A DNA stretch of 64,000 nt, from the NCBI RefSeq assembly GCF_963378095.1, contig NZ_OY726397.1:992001-1056000 (forward strand), given 5' to 3'. Shown here in pieces: positions 1 to 7,252 of the stretch. The number at the start of each line of letters is the position of its first letter. The stretch's first letter is position 1. Below the pieces are notes generated by a model. It made no database searches. It was not told where the DNA came from and saw only the letters and a list, made by a program, of their open reading frames with translations. This DNA is from Mycolicibacterium sp. MU0053. Its GTDB lineage: Bacteria > Actinomycetota > Actinomycetes > Mycobacteriales > Mycobacteriaceae. Made by a program: the position numbers and the translations under genes.

Positions 1-770
1 GTCGCAGCTCGACACAGCGAGTCCGACAACCACGGTGGGATCGCGGACAAATTGTCCAGGGCCACTACCCAGGAACCGGAGGCAGCGGTCACCCACGAGT
101 CGGCGTCGCGGGGCGCCTGGCGCACTTCAATAGAGGAGGGGTCGATGAGATCGACCAGCATGCGCGTCGTCGTGGTTTTGGCGCTGCCTTGCTCGGCGAA
201 CAGCGCCAACACAGGGTGCGGGACATCGCACTGGACGAGCGCAGCGATGAGCACTGCAAGCAACACGGGTTGGTCCTCGACGGCAACGTTAACGAAGTTC
301 CATAGCTTGTTGACGTCACCGTTGGCGGGTGGGAGAGGCATCTCGGCGGTCAGCGCTGTCCGCAAGAACCGAACCGGAGCTGAGTCGGCGACTGTCCATC
401 GACCCTGGCCGATGCGGATGACCTTTCCGTCTTGTCGGCCGGTGTCGATGTAGCTCGTGCCGTGGTGGTCGGCGATGCGCAGGTGCAGTTTCTCCGGGGG
501 CTGGTTGGCGGCCAAGCCTTCGAGGACCAGGGTGGCGTCGGTGAGGGCCTGGCCGCCGGCAACGGTCCCGGTGTCATTGAAGTACCGGGAGGCGAGTTCG
601 GCGCGCAGGCCAGCTTTTCCTGCGCGCAGTAGTATCGCCAGATGGGGCCGGCTGCGTTCGGCGCCGAAGGGCTTGCCGTCTTCGGAAACTCCGAGGAGAT
701 AGCGTTCTTGGGCCATAGTGACCAGGCGTGCGGCGACGGATTTCTTGTCATTATCTGCGTTGCTGCTCAT
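1..770 (-). CDS. Phage/ICE-type ATP-binding protein, 3' end off the window
   Basis: An open frame runs leftward from an ATG at 770 and leaves the window still open after about 256 residues, so only the N-terminal part is visible. A Walker A-like glycine/lysine/threonine loop (AEQGSAKTTTT) lies near residues 192-202 and a hydrophobic Walker B-like strand (VVALDNLS) near 235-242. This layout fits the ATPases (putative replication or DNA-processing helicases) carried by integrated actinobacterial phages and ICEs; the exact family is inference. It lies upstream of an excisionase-like gene and an integrase, which supports an element origin. Codon use is less GC-rich than the resident genes to the right. 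Confidence 0.7.
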   Translation of the reverse strand, partial: MSSNADNDKKSVAARLVTMAQERYLLGVSEDGKPFGAERSRPHLAILLRAGKAGLRAELASRYFNDTGTVAGGQALTDATLVLEGLAANQPPEKLHLRIADHHGTSYIDTGRQDGKVIRIGQGRWTVADSAPVRFLRTALTAEMPLPPANGDVNKLWNFVNVAVEDQPVLLAVLIAALVQCDVPHPVLALFAEQGSAKTTTTRMLVDLIDPSSIEVRQAPRDADSWVTAASGSWVVALDNLSAIPPWLSDSLCRAA

Positions 771-862
771 AGGCAATCAAGCCTGTGGTGCTTCCGCAGG
801 CTGGCATGACGGGTTAGTCTCATGGGGAACTTCCGTTTTGGGTAATCGGGTGGTTCGAACGA

Positions 863-889
863 AAGGCCTCGGCTAGACCCCGAGGTCTT
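863..889. terminator. Bidirectional-type hairpin after the excisionase gene
   Basis: AAGGCCTCGG and CCGAGGTCTT form a 10-bp stem with one mismatch around a 7-nt loop. The right side is followed by TTTCTC and the left side on the minus strand by TTTCG. It sits just downstream of the minus-strand excisionase-like gene and probably ends its transcript. Confidence 0.6.
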
Positions 890-904
890 TCTCATACGTC
901 GGCG

Positions 905-1102
905 TCACGCGGCGTCGCCGCCTCCGCGCCGGGTTGTGCTCTCCCGCTGGGAGATCCATCGCAGAACCTCATCGCGTCGATAAACGACCCGGCGGCCCAA
1001 GGTGAAGCTCGCTGGACCGATGTCCGAATGACGCCAGTACCTCAGCGTCCCAACCGGGACACCGGTCAGGTCCGAGACTTCCTTGGCTCCTAGCAATTCC
1101 AT
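905..1102 (-). CDS. Excisionase-like helix-turn-helix protein
   Basis: A 65-residue protein with a single MerR/excisionase-type winged HTH. The core AKEVSDLTGVPVGTLRYW (residues 6-23) is followed by a basic wing around GRRVVYRRDEVLRWI. Proteins of this size and pattern beside integrases are recombination directionality factors (Xis) that bend attachment-site DNA during excision; a small regulator is the alternative. An AGGAGGA ribosome site lies just before the ATG at 1102, which fixes the start. It is divergent from the integrase across 195-268 bp of shared control region, depending on the integrase start chosen. Confidence 0.75.
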   Translation of the reverse strand: MELLGAKEVSDLTGVPVGTLRYWRHSDIGPASFTLGRRVVYRRDEVLRWISQRESTTRRGGGDAA

Positions 1103-1185
1103 CAGATTCCTCCTGAATTACGGTTGGTTTGGCTGAGCCAACAGTGACTGCGGCTATGGCGCCGTGTCCACCACCACAGCCACAT

Positions 1186-1208
1186 TGACCGAAAAGTATT
1201 TCCGGTCA
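1186..1208. promoter_or_regulatory. Inverted repeat between xis-like gene and integrase
   Basis: TGACCGAAA and TTTCCGGTCA are near-perfect inverted arms (one bulged C) around AGTA in the divergent intergenic region. The position suits an operator for the element's repressor or an Xis/Int site. Function is inferred from position only. Confidence 0.4.
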
Positions 1209-1277
1209 TGCTGCTTCGGATTGAGTTGGCCGAAGGTCGAAGAACGATGGATCGCAAAGCGGACGGATGACGCGGAT

Positions 1278-1288
1278 TACTGCGGTAT
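1278..1288 (+). repeat. Copy 1 of ACTGCGGTAT repeat, left of integrase
   Basis: TACTGCGGTAT lies just before the integrase start. The same ten bases recur twice in tandem at the 3' end of the integrase gene, making this a candidate arm-type integrase-binding site. Confidence 0.45.
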
Positions 1289-1297
1289 GTTCGATTC

Positions 1298-2509
1298 GTG
1301 ATCACCCGGAACGAACGGGCGGGAATTGATGACCGCTGGCACAAGCGCGTCAAGGAATTAGACGGCACCATGCGCACGGAGCGGTCTGCGGTATACGGCA
1401 AGGTTTCGCGGTGGCGTGTCAGGTGGGTCGACAGCACGGGCGCTGAGCGCACCAAGAGTTTTCAGCGCAAGCCGGATGCGCAGGCATACCTCAACGGACT
1501 GACCGCTGATCTTCAGCGCGGTGAATACGTTGATCCGCGAAAGAGCGCGGAGACGTTCGGGTCGGTCGCCGAGCAGTGGTTCGCCACCAAACAGCACCGG
1601 AAGCCGAAAACGGTCGCAGGCTATCGCTCGTTGCTCGACACCGTAGTCTTGCCGAAGTGGGAAGGTGTTCCGCTGAAAAGGCTTGACTACGAGGCCTATT
1701 CAACGTGGTTGGGGTCGCTGTCGGTCGATGGTGGGCAACGCGGAGCCGGTCTATCGGCAAGTCGAATCACCCAAGCGCATCAGCTGGTAGGTGCTGTCCT
1801 CAAGTACGCCCAAAGGACTGGCAAGGTGGCGAAGAACGTCGCGTTCGAGATCAAGCGGGACGAGGACCTTCCCGAGCAAGCCGAGCGCGAGCGGCGCTAC
1901 TTGACTCATGCAGAGCTGTTGATGCTCGCCAAAGCCGCTGATCGTTTCGAGACTCTGACACTGGTCCTGGGCTACTGCGGGCTGAGGTTCGGCGAAGCGG
2001 TCGCGTTGCGGCGCCGGCATGTGGGGGATCGGGTACTCACGGTGCGCTCGTCCGCAACCGCAGTCACCGGTAAGGGCATCGTGGAGTCGACGACCAAGAC
2101 GAAGCGGGATCGCCACGTGCCAGTGCCTGAACCTGTCTGGAAGAAACTAAAGACTGAGTTGCCCGCCGACCCGAACGCGCTGGTGTTTCCCAGTCGGAAG
2201 GGCGGGTTCCTACCACTCGGTGAGTACCGCTGGGCATTCGACAACGCGTGCGAAGACGTCGGTATCGACGGGCTGGTACCCCACGGCCTGAGGCACACCA
2301 CGGCGTCGCTGGCGATCAGCGCAGGCGCTAACGTCAAGGTCGTGCAGAGACTCCTGGGGCACGCAACCGCCGCGATGACGCTCGACCGTTACGGCCACCT
2401 GCTCAACGACGATTTGAGCGGTGTGGCAGATGCGCTGGGCAAGGCCATCGATAGCACTGCGGTATCACTGCGGTATTCAGGACGTCAGAATGAGGCTGAA
2501 ACGGCCTGA
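1298..2509 (+). CDS. Tyrosine recombinase / phage-type integrase
   Basis: A 403-residue site-specific recombinase catalysing integration and excision of the element. The N-terminal half (about 25-190) holds an arm-binding region and a SAM-like core-binding domain. The catalytic half contains the full active-site set: Arg230 (GLRFGE), Lys267/269 (TKTKRDRH), His329-x-x-Arg332 (HGLRH), His355 (LLGHA) and nucleophile Tyr365 (LDRYGHL). The frame opens with GTG at 1298; an ATG at 1370 (after AGGAATT) begins a sequence more like typical integrase N-termini and is a good alternative start. The gene ends 20 bp before a tRNA-Leu gene, the likely attachment site. Nothing essential is missing, so the enzyme is probably active. 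Confidence 0.93.
   Translation: MITRNERAGIDDRWHKRVKELDGTMRTERSAVYGKVSRWRVRWVDSTGAERTKSFQRKPDAQAYLNGLTADLQRGEYVDPRKSAETFGSVAEQWFATKQHRKPKTVAGYRSLLDTVVLPKWEGVPLKRLDYEAYSTWLGSLSVDGGQRGAGLSASRITQAHQLVGAVLKYAQRTGKVAKNVAFEIKRDEDLPEQAERERRYLTHAELLMLAKAADRFETLTLVLGYCGLRFGEAVALRRRHVGDRVLTVRSSATAVTGKGIVESTTKTKRDRHVPVPEPVWKKLKTELPADPNALVFPSRKGGFLPLGEYRWAFDNACEDVGIDGLVPHGLRHTTASLAISAGANVKVVQRLLGHATAAMTLDRYGHLLNDDLSGVADALGKAIDSTAVSLRYSGRQNEAETA
2455..2476 (+). repeat. Tandem CACTGCGGTAT repeats next to tRNA
   Basis: Two perfect 11-bp copies of CACTGCGGTAT lie head to tail inside the last codons of the integrase gene, about 55 bp before the tRNA. The ten-base core is shared with 1279-1288. The arrangement (one arm, gene, two arms next to the core site) resembles arm-type sites of an attP. 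Confidence 0.5.
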
Positions 2510-2529
2510 ACTATGTTCTGAACTGCGAC

Positions 2530-2603
2530 GCCCCCATAGCCCAATTGGCAGAGGCAGCGGACTTAAAATCCGCCAAGTCTGGGTTCGAGTCCCAGTGGGG
2601 GCA
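2530..2603 (+). tRNA. tRNA-Leu (anticodon UAA)
   Basis: A full cloverleaf can be drawn. The acceptor stem is GCCCCCA with TGGGGGC, the D stem GCC/GGC, the anticodon stem GCGGA/TCCGC with loop CTTAAAA giving anticodon TAA at 2564-2566, and the T stem CTGGG/CCCAG around TTCGAGT. The discriminator is A and CCA is not fully encoded (ACCG follows). The variable loop is only five bases, unlike the long arm usual for bacterial leucine tRNAs. It reads the rare UUA codon. Adjacency to the integrase marks it as the probable attB gene. Confidence 0.9.
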
Positions 2604-2753
2604 CCGGAGAGCGTCGCTGACTTCTACGCGTTCGTCGCGGATTAGCCCAACCGCGCGTCCCCCGAGTCTCGGTACCGTACCCGCGACCCCGACGCAGTGG
2701 TCACCGTCCTGGCCGGCTACGGCTAACGGCACCATGCGATACCGTGGCCCACC

Positions 2754-3398
2754 ATGCCGAAGCCCCTTCCAACGCGTTCGCGACATACCGGTGGGCCATC
2801 GCGAGGTGAGGTCCGACGTGAACTTCTCCTCCAAACGCTGGAGGACCTACTTCGCACGCACGCGTTCGCGACTATCGAGATTGCTGACATCACCCGTGCT
2901 GCCGGCGTCGCGCGGTCGAGTTTCTACTTCTATTTCCCCTCCAAAGCCGCGGCGGTCGGCGCAATGCTGGGCGACGTTTTCAGCGAGGTCACTACCATCA
3001 TCGAGACTTGGACAGGGCTCGGCGAAACCCTTGCTGAGCGTCGAAGCCAGCTCTTTGACAGCTTCGAGCAGATCGTGGCGATCTGGCGGGAGCACGCTCA
3101 CCTGATGGCAGCGATGTTCGACGCGGCTTCTACCGATGACGAGGTCCGGGGCATGTTCGACGACCACATCGAACGGTTCGCGACCGACTCGGCCACCCGC
3201 ATCCAGCGTGAATGGGAAGTGCGCCTGGCCCCGTCGGGACCCGCACCCGAAGCGCTTGCCCGGGTTCTGGTCGGAATGAACGTCAGGGCGCTCGAGCGGG
3301 ACATGCGTCAGATCGCGAGTGAGGAATCCGCCGGCGACGACGGCCTTGCCTACGTTCTCGCCTATGTATGGGATCAAATCCTCTTCGGCGCCAACTGA
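2754..3398 (+). CDS. TetR-family regulator, EthR-like
   Basis: A 214-residue TetR-type repressor. The N-terminal HTH (about residues 25-75) includes IADITRAAGVARSSFYFYFP, and the FYFYFPSK stretch is the signature of the EthR subgroup, which in mycobacteria controls the Baeyer-Villiger enzyme EthA. The remaining helices form the ligand-binding domain. The next gene downstream is itself a Baeyer-Villiger monooxygenase in the same orientation, and the 144-bp gap between them carries three evenly spaced ACGCGCGT boxes. The likely role is ligand-relieved repression of the catabolic cluster at 3543-8209. The ligand is unknown, probably a substrate ketone or an acyl-CoA product. Confidence 0.88.
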   Translation: MPKPLPTRSRHTGGPSRGEVRRELLLQTLEDLLRTHAFATIEIADITRAAGVARSSFYFYFPSKAAAVGAMLGDVFSEVTTIIETWTGLGETLAERRSQLFDSFEQIVAIWREHAHLMAAMFDAASTDDEVRGMFDDHIERFATDSATRIQREWEVRLAPSGPAPEALARVLVGMNVRALERDMRQIASEESAGDDGLAYVLAYVWDQILFGAN

Positions 3399-3446
3399 TT
3401 ACCAACCCCCTCGCCGCCGTTCGTCCCGACCGGAGGCTGGAACGAA

Positions 3447-3494
3447 CGCGCGTCAAGTATTCCCAACGCGCGTAGACACCTCTTGACGCGCGTC
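3447..3494. promoter_or_regulatory. Three-box ACGCGCGT operator
   Basis: ACGCGCGT occurs at 3447, 3467 and 3487, exactly 20 bp (about two helical turns) apart. The outer copies extend to a perfect 12-bp inverted repeat, ACGCGCGTCAAG and CTTGACGCGCGT. The third box overlaps the candidate -35 element. This is probably the binding site of the EthR-like regulator encoded just upstream. Confidence 0.7.
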
Positions 3495-3512
3495 GATAAA
3501 TGGCATAGCGTG
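3484..3512 (+). promoter_or_regulatory. Candidate promoter of the monooxygenase operon
   Basis: TTGACG (3484-3489) and TAGCGT (3507-3512) are 17 bp apart, about 30 bp before the ATG at 3543. The -35 hexamer lies inside the third operator box, so a bound repressor would occlude polymerase. An alternative -10 is CATAGC at 3505. Confidence 0.5.
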
Positions 3513-3542
3513 TGACCCACCGCACGCGAGATAGGAAACGCA

Positions 3543-5168
3543 ATGACCCGGGCAGAATCCAAGCCGTCTGAACAGTCCCATTTCGACGTTCTCGTCATCG
3601 GTGCCGGCTTCGCCGGGCTACGGATGCTCATCGAGATGCGCGCAAAGGGACTGAGCGCGCATCTACTCGAAGCGGGTTCCGATGTCGGTGGGACTTGGTA
3701 CTGGAACCGATACCCGGGGGCCAGGACTGACACCGAGAGCTGGGCATACTGCTACAGCTTCGATCCGCAACTCCTTCAGGAATGGGATTGGCGCGACCGC
3801 TATCCCTCACAACAGGAGGTTCAGGCCTACCTCTCGTACGTGACCGACAGGTATGGCTTGCGCGGAAGTATCGAACTCAACTCCAAAGTGGCGGCCATTG
3901 TGCATGATTCGACCGGAAACCGGTGGGACGTCACGACCGACGACGGTCGCGCTTACCGAGCCAAGTTCGTCGTCGCTGCCACCGGTGGGATAGCAGCCGG
4001 CTACCGTCCGGATCTCCTGGGGTTCGAGGACTTCAAGGGTCAGTGGTTCATGTCGTCCGCCTGGCCCAAGGAGCCGGTGGACTTCACCGGCAAGCGGGTG
4101 GGCATTATCGGCACCGGATCGACCGGCGTGCAGCTCATTCCACAGATCGCGCACACCGCCGAGCACCTCACAGTTTTCCAGCGGACGCCCAACTTCGTGA
4201 TTCCGGGACGGAACATGCCCCTCGAAGAGGAGCAGCAGAAAGCCATCAAGCAGAACTACGAGAGGGTCTGGGAGCTCGCCCACAGCCAGGTGTTCGGATT
4301 CCCGATGCGCCAGGCCGGGCGCAACGCCAACGACGTCACGGCCGAGGAACGCGACCGGATCTTCGAACAGGGTTGGGAAAAGGGCGGATTCAGGTTCATC
4401 TTCGAGACCTTCGACGATCTCTTCGTCGACGAGCAGGCGAACGAATATGCCGCGGAGTTCGTACGGAACAAGATCCGGGCCATTGTTCACGACCCCGACG
4501 TCGCTGAAATGCTCTGTCCGACGAACCATCCGATCGGCACCAAACGCCCGCCGATCGGTAGCCAGTACTACGAAACGTACAACCGCGACAACGTGACGCT
4601 TGTCGACATCAGCGTTGATCCGGTCGACCGGGTCACCGAGTCCGGCGTCAACACCACCAACGGCGTCTTCGACCTCGACATCCTGGTCTTCGCCACGGGT
4701 TTCAAGGTGGGAACAGGCTCGCTGGAGCGGATCGACGTTCGCGGTGAAGGTGGACTCAAACTCAACGACGTGTGGGCGGAGGGTCCGCAAACCCTCATGG
4801 GCGTCGGCGTCACCGGCTTCCCCAACTTCTTCCTCGTGGGCGGACCACATTCCACGATCGGCAATGCACCGCCAGTCGCCGAGCGCGTCACGACGTGGGT
4901 CGGTGAGGTCATCGACTACATGGACCAGACCGGCGTCAGCATCATCGAGCCGACCCAGGAAGCAATGGACCAGTGGGGGCACCTGCTGCAGGCCATCGTC
5001 GACACCACGCTGCTGGAGAAGGGCAAGGCAGCCGGGTCGTGGTTCTTCGGCGCCAACACACCCGATGGGCCCAACCGAATCGTGCTGTACGCCGCCGGCG
5101 TGCCGGGTTACTTCGTCGAACTCGAACAGTCCGCTAAGGCCGGCTATCCCGGCTTCAAATTCCAATAG
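3543..5168 (+). CDS. FAD-dependent Baeyer-Villiger-type monooxygenase
   Basis: A 541-residue flavoprotein predicted to insert oxygen next to a ketone carbonyl using NADPH and O2. It has an FAD-binding Rossmann motif GAGFAG (20-25), the conserved block GGTWYWNRYPGARTD (49-63) and an NADPH motif GTGSTG (190-195). The family fingerprint FxGxxxHxxxWP appears as FKGQWFMSSAWP (164-175), with methionine where the histidine is expected. This may alter NADPH handling or mark a divergent subgroup. Length and remaining motifs match cyclohexanone/steroid-type enzymes. It leads a run of co-oriented genes (SnoaL-like, acyl-CoA ligase, SDR) that would process the ester or acid product. Ribosome site AGGAAA precedes the ATG. 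Confidence 0.88.
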   Translation: MTRAESKPSEQSHFDVLVIGAGFAGLRMLIEMRAKGLSAHLLEAGSDVGGTWYWNRYPGARTDTESWAYCYSFDPQLLQEWDWRDRYPSQQEVQAYLSYVTDRYGLRGSIELNSKVAAIVHDSTGNRWDVTTDDGRAYRAKFVVAATGGIAAGYRPDLLGFEDFKGQWFMSSAWPKEPVDFTGKRVGIIGTGSTGVQLIPQIAHTAEHLTVFQRTPNFVIPGRNMPLEEEQQKAIKQNYERVWELAHSQVFGFPMRQAGRNANDVTAEERDRIFEQGWEKGGFRFIFETFDDLFVDEQANEYAAEFVRNKIRAIVHDPDVAEMLCPTNHPIGTKRPPIGSQYYETYNRDNVTLVDISVDPVDRVTESGVNTTNGVFDLDILVFATGFKVGTGSLERIDVRGEGGLKLNDVWAEGPQTLMGVGVTGFPNFFLVGGPHSTIGNAPPVAERVTTWVGEVIDYMDQTGVSIIEPTQEAMDQWGHLLQAIVDTTLLEKGKAAGSWFFGANTPDGPNRIVLYAAGVPGYFVELEQSAKAGYPGFKFQ

Positions 5169-5200
5169 AACCCCAACGACTTTCGACAAGGGAGCACGCC

Positions 5201-5578
5201 ATGACCGACTTCGTGAAGATCTCGGACGAGTTTTTCGACGCATACAACAGCGGCGACATCGACGCGGTGGAACGAGCGCTGTCGCCCACACTGGACTTCG
5301 CGCACAACAACCGGGGATTCGCGACACAGAACCGCGCTGAGTTGATCGCTGTGCTACGTCAATTCGTCGAATCGATCATGCCGGACCGCAACTTCGCCAC
5401 CCCGTCCCGCGTCACCGCCCTGGGCAACGTCGTGATCAGGGAAGCCCGCTGGACCGGTAATCCCAAGCAGGACATCCCGGGATTCGGCGCCGCCGGCGAA
5501 TTCCTTGATCTCCAGTTGTGCAGCGTCCTCCGATTCGACGACGACGGGATCATCGTGGAGTGGAAAGACTACGGTTGA
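5201..5578 (+). CDS. SnoaL/NTF2-like small protein
   Basis: A 125-residue protein of the NTF2/SnoaL cone fold: an N-terminal helix (FVKISDEFFDAYNSGDIDAV) then alternating strands ending in LRFDDDGIIVEWKDYG. The family includes small isomerases, hydratases and epoxide hydrolases of steroid and polyketide metabolism as well as non-catalytic members, so the reaction is not assignable. It lies 32 bp after the monooxygenase and its stop overlaps the ATG of the acyl-CoA ligase (TGATG), showing one transcript and coupled translation. A role on the lactone or enone intermediate made by the monooxygenase is plausible inference. Confidence 0.8.
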   Translation: MTDFVKISDEFFDAYNSGDIDAVERALSPTLDFAHNNRGFATQNRAELIAVLRQFVESIMPDRNFATPSRVTALGNVVIREARWTGNPKQDIPGFGAAGEFLDLQLCSVLRFDDDGIIVEWKDYG

Positions 5579-7125
5579 TGATTCCCGCCCTGTCGACCAC
5601 GCCGCGGACGCCGCTGGACTGGGTTTCTCAGCTCGAAAGGCATGCGAACACCAAGCCTGACGAGGTGGCGATAACCTATGTCGGCTCGGAATCTCTCACG
5701 TGGCTCGAGTTGCGCGAACGGGTCAGCCGGTTGGCCGCCTCGCTGAGAGGGCTCGGCGTCTCCCGCGGCGGCCGAGTCGGGATGGTTCAATCGAACGAAC
5801 CCGGTTACCTCGAGTCCCTGCTGGCGATCCACCGTCTCGGCGCCATCGCTGTTCCGATCAATTTTCGGCTCTCTGCCAGCGAGATCGCCTACATTCTGTC
5901 GGACTGCTCGGCGACGGTGGCGCTCACGGACGCTACGTTGCACGCAAAGACCCAAGAAGCAGCGGCCACCGCCTCGGTCACCGTGGGGGTCGAAGATGTG
6001 CGGAAGCTTCTAGCCGATGCGCGAACCGAGGACACGATCGACCACGGGGGCGCGCCCGAACCCGCGTCCGCCGACGAGGCAGTGCTGATCGTCTATACGT
6101 CCGGGACGACAGGAAAGCCCAAGGGGGCCGTGCTTTCCCGGGAGAACATGATCGCTCAGACGATCTCCTACCTACAGGTGTTCTCCTCGACCAGAGACGG
6201 TGACGTCTCGCTCATCAGCACCCCGCTGTTTCATATCGCTGCACTCGGCGCAGTGCTTCCGAACCTGGTCGTCGGCCACACCACCATAGTGCTGCCCAGC
6301 GGTGCGTTTGATGCCGAGACCTTTCTCGACACTGTCGAACAACACGGTGTGACATCGGCATTCCTGGTGCCCACCCAATGGCAGGACGTGTGCGCAAGCC
6401 CGACGCTGCCGCAACGCAACCTGCCGCTGCGCGCTATCGCCTGGGCCGCGGCCCCAGCGTCACTCAGCTTGCTGCGGCGCATGATTCAGTCATTTCCGGG
6501 CGTCGACATCGTCTCCACCTTCGGCCAAACGGAGATGTCCCCGAATACCACTGTCCTTCGCGGCGAAGACGCGACGCGGAAAATCGGGTCAGTGGGTAAG
6601 GCCCTACCCTTGGTAGATCTGCGCATCGTCGACACCGAGATGCGCGACGTCCCCACTGGCGAGGTCGGCGAGATCGTCTACCGGGGGCCCAACGCGATGC
6701 TGGGCTACTGGAATCGGCCGAAAGAAACCGCCGAAGCCTTCGCCGGCGGGTGGTTTCACTCCGGGGATCTGGTGCGACGCGACGAAGAGGGCTTCATCTA
6801 CGTCGTCGACCGGCTGAAAGACATGATCATCTCTGGCGGGGAGAATATCTACAGCGCTGAGATCGAAACGGTCATCGCCGAAGACCCCCGCGTCGAGGCG
6901 GTCGCCGTGATCGGCGAGCCGCATGCTCGTTGGGGAGAAGTTCCCCTGGCGATCGTCACCGCCGGCGACGGCAGCAACCCGCCGGTGGCCGAGAAAATAC
7001 TGGAGCTGTGCCGGGAACGGCTCGCCCGATACAAATGTCCAGCGCGGGTTCTCATCGTGGACGAACTACCGAGAAATGCGACGGGGAAGATTCTGAAGAA
7101 TGTTCTGCGAGAGAGCATTCCGTGA
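5578..7125 (+). CDS. Acyl-CoA synthetase (FadD-type AMP ligase)
   Basis: A 515-residue ANL-superfamily enzyme that activates a carboxylic acid to acyl-AMP and then acyl-CoA. Visible motifs: the P-loop YTSGTTGKPKG (173-183), FGQTEMSPN, GWFHSGDL, the hinge DRLKDMIISGGENIYSAEIE and the C-terminal catalytic lysine region PRNATGKILK. The ATG at 5578 overlaps the stop of the SnoaL-like gene, so it is preferred over an upstream in-frame start. Its position after a Baeyer-Villiger enzyme suggests the substrate is an acid from ring opening of a cyclic or terpenoid/steroid ketone; the substrate itself is not readable from sequence. Confidence 0.9.
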   Translation: MIPALSTTPRTPLDWVSQLERHANTKPDEVAITYVGSESLTWLELRERVSRLAASLRGLGVSRGGRVGMVQSNEPGYLESLLAIHRLGAIAVPINFRLSASEIAYILSDCSATVALTDATLHAKTQEAAATASVTVGVEDVRKLLADARTEDTIDHGGAPEPASADEAVLIVYTSGTTGKPKGAVLSRENMIAQTISYLQVFSSTRDGDVSLISTPLFHIAALGAVLPNLVVGHTTIVLPSGAFDAETFLDTVEQHGVTSAFLVPTQWQDVCASPTLPQRNLPLRAIAWAAAPASLSLLRRMIQSFPGVDIVSTFGQTEMSPNTTVLRGEDATRKIGSVGKALPLVDLRIVDTEMRDVPTGEVGEIVYRGPNAMLGYWNRPKETAEAFAGGWFHSGDLVRRDEEGFIYVVDRLKDMIISGGENIYSAEIETVIAEDPRVEAVAVIGEPHARWGEVPLAIVTAGDGSNPPVAEKILELCRERLARYKCPARVLIVDELPRNATGKILKNVLRESIP

Positions 7126-7252
7126 GCGCCACCTCGACGCCAAGCACCGATAAGTTCTGACTGATTTCGGGCGCTCCGTCGGCGCCTTGCGGCTGCACTA
7201 TCGGGAGGCGCTCGCTGCTCGCCACCCGTAACAACGATCCCGAGGAGACGAT

